A stretch of 55,574 nucleotides of DNA from Pseudomonadota bacterium (GTDB taxonomy: Bacteria; Pseudomonadota; Gammaproteobacteria; Burkholderiales; Burkholderiaceae_B). Under the pieces are notes generated by a model. It was not told the origin of the DNA and ran no database searches. It saw only the letters and a program-made list of their open reading frames with translations. The stretch lies in the NCBI GenBank assembly GCA_023387815.1, contig JAEWHK010000078.1, positions 1 through 55,574 on the forward strand, in the 5' to 3' direction. The position numbers and the translations under genes were made by a program. Positions 33,578 through 42,254 of the stretch are shown here, piece by piece (positions within the stretch are counted from its first letter, which is position 1; the number at the start of each line of letters is the position of its first letter).

Positions 33578-35222
33578 AGGCGCGCGATGAGCCGGGTTTC
33601 TTTTTGCCGCGTGAAAAGCCGGGTTTGTCGCCGCGACCACCGCGATCACTGCCGAAGCCACCGTCGGAACGGGTGCTGGGGCGTGGCTTGCGTGACGGTG
33701 CAGGAGCAAATTCGGCACGTGGTTTACGAGGAGCAGGCGCTGCATCGGATTTCATGAAGCCGCTTTTTTCTGCGCGTGGACGGTCAGAAATAAACGGATT
33801 GCGTGACAATGAGGCGCTGGCACGGTCAATCAGGGATTCACGGGGAGAATCATAAGATTTGGCCGGACGGGCACGCTCAGGACGACCTTCGGAAAAACGA
33901 CGGTCTTCACGACCACGCTCTTCACGTGCGCCATAGGCAGGGGCGCTGCCACCCTTGCGATGACTGAAGCCACTGCGCGCGTGATCTTTCTCGCGAGAAC
34001 CAGCACCAGGACGTCCGTGACGTGAACCACCGGGTTTGCCGCCGCGTCCCTTGCCACCTGCGCCGCGACCGCTTTCTGCGGACTTGACGGGCTCAAGACC
34101 TTCAATCACGCCGGCTGGCATGGGTTGGCCGGTGAATTGTTCGATGCGGCGGATTTTATGACGTTCGCCATGTGTCGCCAGCGTAAAGGCCTGACCATTG
34201 CGACCGGCACGACCAGTACGACCGATACGGTGTACATAGTCTTCGGCCTGCATGGGCAGGTCAAAGTTGATGGCGTGGCTGATGCCTTGCACGTCAATAC
34301 CGCGGGCAGCCACGTCAGTGGCAACCAGCACGCGCAGACGACCTTTTTGCAGCATGCCCAGCGTACGGGTACGCTGGCGCTGATTCATGTCGCCGTGCAG
34401 AGCGGAAGCGGCAAAGCCTTCGTCTTCCAGGCGTTCTGCCAGTGCATCGGCGCCGCGCTTGGTGGAGGTAAATACAATGGCCTGATCCATGGAGGCATCA
34501 CGCAGCAGATGACCCAGCAGGCGCAGTTTATGGCCGCTGTCATCTGCGTAAAGCAGTGTCTGGGTAATATTGGCGTGTTTCTGTTTCTGACCAGCAATAT
34601 CGATGCGCTGAGGGTTGTTCAGCATATCGGCTGCCAGGCGCGCAACAGTGCCTTCGAATGTGGCAGAGAACATCAGCGTCTGGCGATCTGCCGGTGTCTG
34701 GTCCACGATGTTTTCGATGTCTTCGATAAAACCCATGTCCAGCATGCGGTCGGCTTCATCCAGCACCAGCGTGTGAACGCGGGACAGATTGACGCGGCGT
34801 GCGTTCAGGTGGTCGATCAGACGGCCAGGCGTTGCGACAAGCACGTCAACACGGCGGGACAGCGCTTTGATCTGCGCGCCGTAAGGCATGCCGCCAACCA
34901 CAGTTGCAATACGCAGGTCGCTGATGCCGGCGCCGTAAGTTTTAGTGGCTTCTGCAACCTGCAGAGCCAGTTCACGTGTGGGTGTCAGTACCAGAACCTG
35001 AACGCCCACGCCTTTGTTGGCAGGCATGCCTGCAATGCGATGCAGCGATGGCAGCATGAAGGCTGCGGTCTTGCCACTGCCGGTTTGTGCAGAAACAATC
35101 AGGTCCTTGCCTTCAAGGGCACGAGGGATGGCTTCTGTCTGCACAGGAGTAGGTTGAGTAAAGCCGGCCTTTTTCAGCGCAGCAAGAAGAACGGGCGACA
35201 GACCCAGTGTATCAAATGACAT
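33570..35222 (-). CDS. rhlE: DEAD-box ATP-dependent RNA helicase RhlE
   Basis: RNA unwinding in ribosome assembly and RNA turnover. The product has 550 residues: Q-motif, motif I AQTGSGKT (45-52), DEAD, SAT, and HRIGRTGRAGR, then an Arg/Gly/Ser/Lys-rich tail from about 370 to the end, typical for RhlE. An AGGATTACAA ribosome site supports ATG 35222. The 416-base gap upstream suggests a long 5' leader, as seen in cold-induced helicases, but no cold-shock element was identified. Confidence 0.92.
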   Translation of the reverse strand: MSFDTLGLSPVLLAALKKAGFTQPTPVQTEAIPRALEGKDLIVSAQTGSGKTAAFMLPSLHRIAGMPANKGVGVQVLVLTPTRELALQVAEATKTYGAGISDLRIATVVGGMPYGAQIKALSRRVDVLVATPGRLIDHLNARRVNLSRVHTLVLDEADRMLDMGFIEDIENIVDQTPADRQTLMFSATFEGTVARLAADMLNNPQRIDIAGQKQKHANITQTLLYADDSGHKLRLLGHLLRDASMDQAIVFTSTKRGADALAERLEDEGFAASALHGDMNQRQRTRTLGMLQKGRLRVLVATDVAARGIDVQGISHAINFDLPMQAEDYVHRIGRTGRAGRNGQAFTLATHGERHKIRRIEQFTGQPMPAGVIEGLEPVKSAESGRGAGGKGRGGKPGGSRHGRPGAGSREKDHARSGFSHRKGGSAPAYGAREERGREDRRFSEGRPERARPAKSYDSPRESLIDRASASLSRNPFISDRPRAEKSGFMKSDAAPAPRKPRAEFAPAPSRKPRPSTRSDGGFGSDRGGRGDKPGFSRGKKKPGSSRAWV

Positions 35223-35638
35223 TTGTAATCCTAAGTAGGTGTCAGGCAAGTCTGTCCATCAGGCGAGCAGAAAAGAATGAGATTGCGGTTGTGATGCCGG
35301 GCGAATGCAAAACATTACCCAGGCAGCCAGAGGAGGATACCTTCTGGCAAACCGTACACAATGACAATTCTGTCACGCAGCAAAGCCTCGCGGGGATGCA
35401 CCATGCAAACCTGCGCTTTACTTATCAGGATGAACAAACGAATGGAGTAGCCAGACGAATCGTTGATCGGAGCATCGAGCCGACCGGATCAACCGTTGCA
35501 TGACAGAGGAGATACGCATGCGGGTCTGGAGGTAGGAGCGATGATGGCTTTTGATTAATAAGCCGGGCAGCAAAAATAGAACGTATTCGCTGCAAAGACT
35601 ATGATTGTATAGGTGTTTTCCCTAGAATGCAAGAAACT
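35223..35638. other. Gene-free interval upstream of rhlE
   Basis: These 416 bases follow the HIT gene and precede rhlE on the minus strand. They must hold the rhlE promoter and leader. A 98-codon plus-strand frame crosses it without a ribosome site, signal or recognisable sequence, and I do not call it. Confidence 0.5.
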
Positions 35639-36175
35639 TTATAAATCAGCGATCCGCAGCAGCGTCTGTTCCAGCTCTGCGTCGTCGGGCAGTGTGGCTT
35701 CAGGATCACCAAAAACCGTTGTAAACGTGTCAGTCAGATCCTGCTGGTAGGCGGGCAGATGACGTTTTACAAGGGCGACGCGGTCGGCGCAGGCCTGAGC
35801 TGCCTCGCTGTCTGTCTCGCTGCTCAGGACGCGTGCAGCCCCCCAGACCGGATTGGGGAAATGCCGGTCATCCCGGAAACGCGGAATAATGTGCCAGTGC
35901 ACATGAGGCACCATATTGCCCAGCTGCGCCACGTTGATTTTGTGAGGCTGGAAGTGGCGCCTTTGCAGCGCTTCAACCAGGTAAACCGCGCCCATCAGGG
36001 CCCGTCTCTCGGCCGACGTCAGATCTGTCATTTCCTGCACATGGCGGTTCAGAATCACACGGGTAAAGGCAGGGTAGTGAGGCTCCCCGGCATCAATCAC
36101 GCGCAAAAAACCGTTGCGGTACAGAAGAGCTCCGCCGGGTTCATTGCACAAGGGGCAGTTGCTGGTTTCAGTCAT
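35639..36175 (-). CDS. HIT family nucleotide hydrolase
   Basis: A 178-residue protein with the histidine triad HVHWHIIPRF and an N-terminal CPLC (C7/C10), which suggests a zinc site. HIT proteins hydrolyse nucleotide phosphoramidates or dinucleotides. The start at 36175 overlaps the trpC stop by 8 bases (ATGACTGA), so it is the last gene of the trp operon and probably translated by coupling. A longer frame overlaps trpC further and lacks homology. Confidence 0.88.
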   Translation of the reverse strand: MTETSNCPLCNEPGGALLYRNGFLRVIDAGEPHYPAFTRVILNRHVQEMTDLTSAERRALMGAVYLVEALQRRHFQPHKINVAQLGNMVPHVHWHIIPRFRDDRHFPNPVWGAARVLSSETDSEAAQACADRVALVKRHLPAYQQDLTDTFTTVFGDPEATLPDDAELEQTLLRIADL

Positions 36176-36962
36176 TGACGATAAACGATTCAAGCGTAAC
36201 CCCAGGATCGGCTTCACGCATGAATGCCTCGCCGATTAGGAAGCCGTATACGTCGTGCTCATGCATGCGGCGCACGTCGTCTGCGGAATGGATGCCGCTT
36301 TCTGTAATCACAAAGCGTCCCTCAGGGATATGGGGAAGCAGATCCAGCGTAGTCTGCAGCGTGGTTTCAAAGGTCCGCAGATTACGGTTGTTGATGCCGA
36401 TGAGCGAAGACTTCATGTCAAGTGCAATGTCCAGTTCTGCGCGGTCATGCACTTCGATCAGCACGTCCATGTCCAGCTCGTGGGCAACCGTTTCCATCTC
36501 CCGCAATTGCTCGGGCTGCAGGGCAGCAACAATCAGCAGAATGCAGTCGGCGCCCAGCGCCCTGGCATTGATGATCTGGTAGGGATCAATCATGAAATCC
36601 TTGCGCAGCACGGGTAGCGGGCAGGCCGCACGTGCCTGGCGCAGATAGTCGCTGGAGCCCTGGAAAAACTGCACATCAGTCAGGACCGACAGGCAGGTGG
36701 CGCCATGCGCCGCGTAAGTGTGGGCAATTTCCGCAGGATTAAAGTCGGGTCGTATTACACCCTTGGACGGAGAGGCCTTTTTGACTTCCGCAATGACTGC
36801 GGTCTTTTTCTGCCGGATTTTTTCGCGCAGCGCGTTGGCAAAGCCACGAACATCTTTGCGAGCCTGGGCTTCACGCAGCAGATCCGCTTCGCTGCGGAAC
36901 TGACGCTGCATGGCCACTTCTTCTTTTTTTACACTGAGAATTTTCTCAAGAATATCGTTCAT
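36168..36962 (-). CDS. trpC: Indole-3-glycerol phosphate synthase TrpC
   Basis: Ring closure of CdRP to indole-3-glycerol phosphate. The product has 264 residues, a monofunctional TIM barrel (AEVKKASPSKGVIR, VLRKDFMIDPYQ, ITESGIHSADDV). It overlaps trpD by 4 bases. TrpF is not fused, unlike in E. coli, and trpF, trpB and trpA are not in this window. Confidence 0.96.
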   Translation of the reverse strand: MNDILEKILSVKKEEVAMQRQFRSEADLLREAQARKDVRGFANALREKIRQKKTAVIAEVKKASPSKGVIRPDFNPAEIAHTYAAHGATCLSVLTDVQFFQGSSDYLRQARAACPLPVLRKDFMIDPYQIINARALGADCILLIVAALQPEQLREMETVAHELDMDVLIEVHDRAELDIALDMKSSLIGINNRNLRTFETTLQTTLDLLPHIPEGRFVITESGIHSADDVRRMHEHDVYGFLIGEAFMREADPGVTLESFIVND

Positions 36963-37990
36963 GACGAGAATTTCCTGGTATAGGCACGGAATTCCTCTAA
37001 TTTATCACGTGCCGCACCGGATTGGATGAGTTCGCGTGCCTTATTGATCCCTTCCTGAATGGAATTGGCCTGATCGCCCGCGTAAATAGCCAGGCCGGCG
37101 TTCAGAACGACGATATCCCTGGCCGTGCCTTCTTCGTTATTGAGAGCACTCATGACCATATCGCGCGATTCTTCGCGATTGCTGACCTTGATGCTGCGGG
37201 TGGAGACCATTTGCATGTCGAAGTCTTCCGGATGGATCTCATATTCCGTGACTTTGCCATCCTTCAGTTCGCCAACCAGCGTTGCTGCGCCCAGTGACGC
37301 TTCGTCCAGATTGTCCTTGCCATGCACGACCAGAACATGTCTGGAGCCCAGCTGCTGCAGCACGCGTACCTGAATGCCCACCAGATCGGGGTGAAAGACC
37401 CCCATCAGCTGATTGCCGGCCCTTGCGGGATTGGTAAGGGGCCCCAGGATGTTGAATATGGTGCGCACAGCAAGCATCTTGCGGATTTCCGCCACGTTTT
37501 TCATGCTGCCGTGGTGGGCTGGCGCGAACATGAAACCGATGCCGGTTTCCTCAATGCATTCGGCCACCTGTTGCGGCGCCAGCATGACATTGATGTCCAG
37601 CGCTTCCAGCACGTCTGCGCTGCCCGAAGAGGATGAGGAACTCCGGTTGCCATGCTTGGCAATACGCACGCCACCAGCAGCCGCCACAAACATGGCTGTG
37701 GTCGAGATATTGAAGGTATGGCTGCCGTCACCGCCGGTGCCACACATATCCAGCAGGCTGTCCGCATTGCTGATTTCCACTGGTGTGGCGAATTCACGCA
37801 TCACCGTTGCTGCGGCCGTGATTTCACCAATGGTTTCCTTTTTGACGCGAAGGCCCATCAGCAGGGCGGCTGCGATGGGCGGCGGCACTTCGCCGCGCAT
37901 CAGCTGACGCATCAGATACAGCATTTCGTCGTGGAAAATTTCGCGATGTTCAATGCAGCGCGTCAGGGCTTCGGTATAGGAAATGCTCAT
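36959..37990 (-). CDS. trpD: Anthranilate phosphoribosyltransferase TrpD
   Basis: Transfers the ribosyl phosphate of PRPP to anthranilate. The product has 343 residues, with the PRPP motif CGTGGDGSHTFNIST and KHGNRSSSSSSGSADVLEAL. Not fused to TrpG. Overlaps trpG by 4 bases and trpC by 4 bases (ATGA type), which indicates tight coupling. Confidence 0.96.
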   Translation of the reverse strand: MSISYTEALTRCIEHREIFHDEMLYLMRQLMRGEVPPPIAAALLMGLRVKKETIGEITAAATVMREFATPVEISNADSLLDMCGTGGDGSHTFNISTTAMFVAAAGGVRIAKHGNRSSSSSSGSADVLEALDINVMLAPQQVAECIEETGIGFMFAPAHHGSMKNVAEIRKMLAVRTIFNILGPLTNPARAGNQLMGVFHPDLVGIQVRVLQQLGSRHVLVVHGKDNLDEASLGAATLVGELKDGKVTEYEIHPEDFDMQMVSTRSIKVSNREESRDMVMSALNNEEGTARDIVVLNAGLAIYAGDQANSIQEGINKARELIQSGAARDKLEEFRAYTRKFSS

Positions 37991-38556
37991 GATTGTATGT
38001 CCAGGAAGTTTTGCAGCAGCGCGTGGCCGTGTTCGCTGAGAATGGATTCAGGATGATACTGCACACCGTAAACAGGCAGACTGGTATGCTCCACTGCCAT
38101 GATCTCGCCGTCAGCGGTTTCTGCGGTAATGCGCAGGCACTCGGGCAGAGAGTCGCGTTCAATCGCCAGTGAATGGTAGCGGATCACGGTGTGAGGCGAG
38201 GGCAGGTTGCGGAAAAGGACGGAACCATCGTGTGTGATTTCCGACGTTTTGCCGTGCATGATCTGTTTGGCACGAATGATTTTTCCGCCAAAGGCCGCGC
38301 CAATGGCCTGATGACCCAGGCAGACGCCGAGCACTGGAATCTTGCCCGCGAAATGGCGGATCAGGTCGACAGAGACACCGGCTTCGGCAGGTGAGCATGG
38401 ACCCGGAGACACGCAGAGGCGCTCGGGGTTCAGGGCGGCAATCTCTTCAACGGTCATCTGGTCGTTGCGCACGACATGAACGTCCTGGCCGAGTTCGCCA
38501 AAATACTGCACCAGATTATAGGTAAACGAATCGTAGTTATCGAGCATGAGTAGCAT
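37987..38556 (-). CDS. trpG: Anthranilate synthase glutamine amidotransferase component TrpG
   Basis: Supplies ammonia from glutamine to TrpE. The product has 189 residues, a class I amidotransferase with the nucleophile C79 in GVCLGHQAIG and the His/Glu pair in VQYHPESIL. In related bacteria the same subunit may serve aminodeoxychorismate synthase (PabA); I see no second copy here. Lies 9 bases after trpE. Confidence 0.95.
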   Translation of the reverse strand: MLLMLDNYDSFTYNLVQYFGELGQDVHVVRNDQMTVEEIAALNPERLCVSPGPCSPAEAGVSVDLIRHFAGKIPVLGVCLGHQAIGAAFGGKIIRAKQIMHGKTSEITHDGSVLFRNLPSPHTVIRYHSLAIERDSLPECLRITAETADGEIMAVEHTSLPVYGVQYHPESILSEHGHALLQNFLDIQS

Positions 38557-38565
38557 GACAGTTCC

Positions 38566-40089
38566 TCAGATGGGTTGATCCAGACCGTATTGCACCTGTT
38601 CGGCGGCGCGCAGCACGGCGCGGGCCTTGGCCTCGGTCTCCTGCCATTCTTTTTCGGGATCGGAATCGGCCACGATACCGGCAGCGGCCTGAACGTAGAG
38701 CATGCCATCCTTGATCACACCGGTACGGATCGCAATTGCGACGTCCATGGTGCCGTTGTAGCTAAGATATCCGGCGGCGCCACCGTAGATGCCGCGGCGC
38801 ACTGGTTCCAGTTCATCAATGATTTCCATGGCGCGCACTTTGGGGGCACCGGTCAGTGTGCCTGCCGGGAAGCTGGCGCGTAATACATCAATGGCATCCA
38901 TACCGGGTTTGAGTACGCCCTTGACGTTGGAGACCAGGTGCATCACATGCGAGTAGCGTTCGATGGCCATCTGGTCGGTCACTTCCACCGTGCCAGTCTG
39001 GGCAACGCGACCCACATCGTTGCGCGCCAGGTCGATCAGCATGACATGTTCGGCAATTTCCTTGGGATCGGCCTTGAGCTCTTCTGCCAGTGCGGCATCT
39101 TCATCCGGCGTTTCGCCACGCTTGCGGGTACCGGCCAGCGGACGGATGGTAATGGCGGTTTTTTCTTCTGCGTTCTCGGTATAGGTTTCCTGGCGCACCA
39201 GAATTTCCGGTGATGAACCAACGACATGGAAGTCGCCGAAGTTCCAGAAATACATATAGGGAGAGGGGTTCAGCGAGCGCAGTGCGCGGTACAGCGAGAG
39301 CGGTGCATCACGGAAAGGCTTGGCAATGACCTGACCCACCTGCACCTGCATCAGATCGCCGGCGGCAATGTACTCCTTGGCCTTGAGCACGGCTTGCAGA
39401 TAATCTTCTTTTTTGAAGTCGCGAATTTCGCTGGTCTGCAGACTGGGCAGGCTGTATGGGATTTCAACCGGATGACGCAGGCGTGCGCGCAATTCCAGAA
39501 GGCGCTTTTGCGCTTTGCTGTAGCTTTCCGGTTCGTTCGGATCTGCGTAAATCATCAAATAGGTGCGGCCGATCACGTTATCTACGATGACCAGTTCGTC
39601 GACCTGCATCAGCAGAATATCGGGTACGCCTTCTTTCTGGCCATGCGGAAACGGTTTGACGGCCGGACCCAGAGAGGGCTCAATATGGCGGATGGTGTCG
39701 TAGCCGAAATAGCCTGCCAGACCGCCCGCAAAACGAGGAATGCCAGGACGCAGCGCTACTTTGATGCGCTTTTTGAATTCCTGGATGAACGTCAGCGGGT
39801 CGCCACGATACGTTTCTGTGACTTCGCCGTTAGTGATGACTTCGGTCAGGTCGCCGGTAGCGCGGATCACGGTTTTGGCGGGCAGGCCGATAAAGGAATA
39901 GCGTCCGAACTGTTCGCCACCCACAACTGATTCAAGCAGGCAGCTCATGCGACCGGCTTCCTTGCCGGTATGCGCCAGCTTCAGGTAGATACCCAGCGTG
40001 GTATCCAGATCAGCGTAGGTTTCCTTGATGATAGGAATACGGTTGAAACCCTGGGCCGCCAGGGCATTAAATTCAATTTCAGTCATCAT
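38566..40089 (-). CDS. trpE: Anthranilate synthase component I TrpE
   Basis: Chorismate to anthranilate, the first committed step of tryptophan synthesis. The product has 507 residues. The N-terminal tryptophan-feedback region has LLESVVGGEQFGRYS, and the catalytic domain has LAGTRKRGETPDED and DLARNDVGRVA. It is preceded by a leader peptide and attenuator. There are two possible adjacent ATG starts (40089, 40086). Confidence 0.96.
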   Translation of the reverse strand: MMTEIEFNALAAQGFNRIPIIKETYADLDTTLGIYLKLAHTGKEAGRMSCLLESVVGGEQFGRYSFIGLPAKTVIRATGDLTEVITNGEVTETYRGDPLTFIQEFKKRIKVALRPGIPRFAGGLAGYFGYDTIRHIEPSLGPAVKPFPHGQKEGVPDILLMQVDELVIVDNVIGRTYLMIYADPNEPESYSKAQKRLLELRARLRHPVEIPYSLPSLQTSEIRDFKKEDYLQAVLKAKEYIAAGDLMQVQVGQVIAKPFRDAPLSLYRALRSLNPSPYMYFWNFGDFHVVGSSPEILVRQETYTENAEEKTAITIRPLAGTRKRGETPDEDAALAEELKADPKEIAEHVMLIDLARNDVGRVAQTGTVEVTDQMAIERYSHVMHLVSNVKGVLKPGMDAIDVLRASFPAGTLTGAPKVRAMEIIDELEPVRRGIYGGAAGYLSYNGTMDVAIAIRTGVIKDGMLYVQAAAGIVADSDPEKEWQETEAKARAVLRAAEQVQYGLDQPI

Positions 40090-40131
40090 AAAGGTCTCTG
40101 GTTGTGTTGTCCTGTATGACCGGGCAGATAC

Positions 40132-40171
40132 AAAAATACCCGGTCCTGTTTAAGGGAGTACCGGGTATTTT
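40132..40171 (-). terminator. trp attenuator
   Basis: On the minus strand AAAATACCCGGT pairs with ACCGGGTATTTT (12 bp; plus-strand arms 40160-40171 and 40133-40144) and runs into a T tract. ACTCCC in its loop (plus 40154-40159) can pair with GGGAGT inside trpL (plus 40236-40241), extended to 9 pairs with two G-U. This gives the competing antiterminator when ribosomes stall at the Trp codons. Confidence 0.88.
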
Positions 40172-40223
40172 GCGTACTGACTACGATGAACGGATGCAGG
40201 TTGGAAAGGGCATCCGGAACAGT

Positions 40224-40271
40224 CTATTGAGTGACACTCCCGGCAGACGAACGCCACCAGCGCCAATACAT
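40224..40271 (-). CDS. trpL: trp operon leader peptide TrpL
   Basis: A 15-codon frame reads MYWRWWRSSAGSVTQ and stops at TAG. It has three Trp codons within residues 3-6, the hallmark of a tryptophan leader peptide. It lies 52 bases before the attenuator hairpin and 134 before trpE. The ribosome site is weak. An overlapping longer frame with only one Trp codon was not chosen. Confidence 0.82.
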   Translation of the reverse strand: MYWRWWRSSAGSVTQ

Positions 40272-40326
40272 GGCGACCAGAGCAGAACGAGCATAAAGGG
40301 AAAGTGCAGTCATTACGGTAATAAAT

Positions 40327-41019
40327 TCAGGTTTGGTCTGCCGTGGCGTTGTGGCGCTGAATCCACTGGGCCGCTACGACAATAGACTCTACTATATCAT
40401 TGACTTTCAGGTTTTGTACACTGTTTCCTTCGTTATAACCATAAGGAACAATGAGCACCGGCAGGCCGGCTGACTGCGCCGCCTGGGCATCGTTGATGGA
40501 GTCGCCAATAAAAATGCAGTCCTGCGGCGGCGTTTCAAGCAGCGAGCAGGCATGCAGCACCGGACCCGGATCAGGCTTGCGCGTGGGGCAGGTATCGCCG
40601 GAAACCACTGCATCGAAGAAGGAGCGCAATCCGGTCTGGATCAGCAGCTGTTCCGTAAACACACCGGGTTTGTTGGTGACAACAGCCAGGCGGATGCCAT
40701 CAGCGCGCATGGTTTTCAGTCCATCGATGACGCCTTCGAAAACGGTCGCCTTATCGCCATTGACCTGATGGTAGGCGTCGATGAAATATTGCCGGGCCGT
40801 GTTGAAGTCGTCGTCGGTCACGGTTGCCTCATCGTCGCCTCCGGTCATGGCACGACGAACAAGATTGTCTATGCCTTTGCCCACAAACTGTGCAATCAGT
40901 TCCTGATGCAGCTGTGGCAGGCCGAGCTTGAGCCGCATGGCATTGGCGGCCTGTGCAAGGTCGGGAATGGAATCAACAAGGGTACCGTCAAGGTCCAGCA
41001 GTGCGGCGCGAATAGTCAT
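40327..41019 (-). CDS. gph: Phosphoglycolate phosphatase Gph
   Basis: HAD phosphatase that removes 2-phosphoglycolate. The product has 230 residues with the nucleophile motif LLDLDGTLVDSIPDL, VVTNKPG (motif II) and CIFIGDSINDAQAA (motif IV). Overlaps rpe by 4 bases. The rpe-gph-trpE order is the standard betaproteobacterial one. Confidence 0.94.
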   Translation of the reverse strand: MTIRAALLDLDGTLVDSIPDLAQAANAMRLKLGLPQLHQELIAQFVGKGIDNLVRRAMTGGDDEATVTDDDFNTARQYFIDAYHQVNGDKATVFEGVIDGLKTMRADGIRLAVVTNKPGVFTEQLLIQTGLRSFFDAVVSGDTCPTRKPDPGPVLHACSLLETPPQDCIFIGDSINDAQAAQSAGLPVLIVPYGYNEGNSVQNLKVNDIVESIVVAAQWIQRHNATADQT

Positions 41020-41720
41020 GAACGTGTTACTCCGGCAATCTGTTCGCGCATCGTAGAAATCACGCTGGCGTAGTCTTTTTGACCAAAAATGGCGGAACCG
41101 GCCACGAACGTGTCTGCGCCGGCTTCGTAAATCTGTGCGATGTTATCGGTTTTGACGCCGCCGTCCACTTCCAGGAAGATGGATTTGCCGGTTTTTTCCT
41201 GCCAGGCATCAATGCGTTGACGGGTGGCCCGCAATTTGTCCAGCGTGGAGGGGATGAATGACTGACCGCCAAACCCCGGATTGACCGACATCAGCAGAAT
41301 CAGATCGAGCTGGTCCATGACATGATCCAGGACCGTGAGCGGCGTAGCCGGATTCAGTACCAGACCGGCCTTGCAACCGTTGTCGCGGATCAGCGCGAGC
41401 GAGCGGTGCACGTGGCGGGAGGCTTCAGGATGAAAGGAAATGATATTGGCACCGGCCTGAGCAAACTGTGGAATCAGGTCATCGACGGGATCGCACATCA
41501 GATGCACGTCGATAGGGGCATCGGTACAGGGACGGATGGCCTTGCAGACCATGGGTCCGATGGTCAGGTTGGGGACATAATGATTGTCCATGACATCGAA
41601 ATGAATCCAGTCGGCACCGGCCTTGATGACATTACTGACTTCTTCGCCCAGCCGGGCAAAGTCGGCAGACAGAATACTGGGGGCTATGCGGGTACCGGGG
41701 GTAACGGGTTGTAATTCCAT
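41016..41720 (-). CDS. rpe: Ribulose-phosphate 3-epimerase Rpe
   Basis: Interconverts ribulose 5-phosphate and xylulose 5-phosphate. The product has 234 residues, a TIM barrel with IAPSILSADFARLGEE, WIHFDVMDNHYVPN, MSVNPGFGGQSFIP and EVDGGVKTDNI. ATG 41720 has an AGGAGAG ribosome site; the 41-codon longer frame adds unrelated sequence. Divergent from apaG. Confidence 0.96.
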   Translation of the reverse strand: MELQPVTPGTRIAPSILSADFARLGEEVSNVIKAGADWIHFDVMDNHYVPNLTIGPMVCKAIRPCTDAPIDVHLMCDPVDDLIPQFAQAGANIISFHPEASRHVHRSLALIRDNGCKAGLVLNPATPLTVLDHVMDQLDLILLMSVNPGFGGQSFIPSTLDKLRATRQRIDAWQEKTGKSIFLEVDGGVKTDNIAQIYEAGADTFVAGSAIFGQKDYASVISTMREQIAGVTRS

Positions 41721-41814
41721 AACGGCGTTTCTCTCCTGTCGCGGGGCGCTCGAAGTACAATGAGGCTCTATTATTCCATACAAACATGCAAGGCTTTCCG
41801 AGGACCCCGCAAGA

Positions 41815-42186
41815 ATGGCAAATACAATGACGGTTGAAGTCACCCCGCGTTATCTGGAAGAACAGTCAGACCCGTCACGTTCCCAGTATGTTTTCGCCTA
41901 CACGGTGCGCATACGCAACACGGGTTCGTCTGCGGCGCAGGTGATCAGTCGTCACTGGATCATTACCGATGGTGACGACAAGGTCCAGGAAGTGCGCGGT
42001 CTGGGTATCGTGGGTGAGCAGCCGCTGATTGCGGCCGGTGATATGTACGAATATACCAGCGGCTGCCCTCTGAATACGCCCTTTGGTACCATGAAGGGCA
42101 GCTATCATTGCGTGGGAGAAAACGGCGTGCCGTTTGAAGTGGATATTCCCGAATTCATTCTGACACTGCCAAGAACGCTGCACTGA
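41815..42186 (+). CDS. apaG: ApaG (Co2+/Mg2+ efflux-associated) protein
   Basis: A 123-residue fibronectin III-like protein with the family sequence SQYVFAYTVRIRNTG, SRHWIITDGDD, VRGLGIVGEQPLI and SGCPLNTPFGTMKGSY. Biochemical role not settled. First gene of a plus-strand run with mltA. Confidence 0.94.
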   Translation: MANTMTVEVTPRYLEEQSDPSRSQYVFAYTVRIRNTGSSAAQVISRHWIITDGDDKVQEVRGLGIVGEQPLIAAGDMYEYTSGCPLNTPFGTMKGSYHCVGENGVPFEVDIPEFILTLPRTLH

Positions 42187-42254
42187 CCCGACAGGGCGGT
42201 GCTGTCTGACCGGTTTTTGTTCCCTTCTTTTATCATCGATGTGGGTAATGACAT

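Noticed and set aside
34125..35219. 364-codon open frame antisense to rhlE
   Set aside because: It is the mirror of a well-supported DEAD-box gene, with no ribosome site or recognisable domain. Other long antisense frames (over hslU 7633-8562, hprK 53553-54383, trpE 39226-39930) were dropped for the same reason.
35207..35503. 98-codon plus-strand frame upstream of rhlE
   Set aside because: No ribosome site, signal or recognisable sequence; it lies in the probable leader/promoter region of rhlE.
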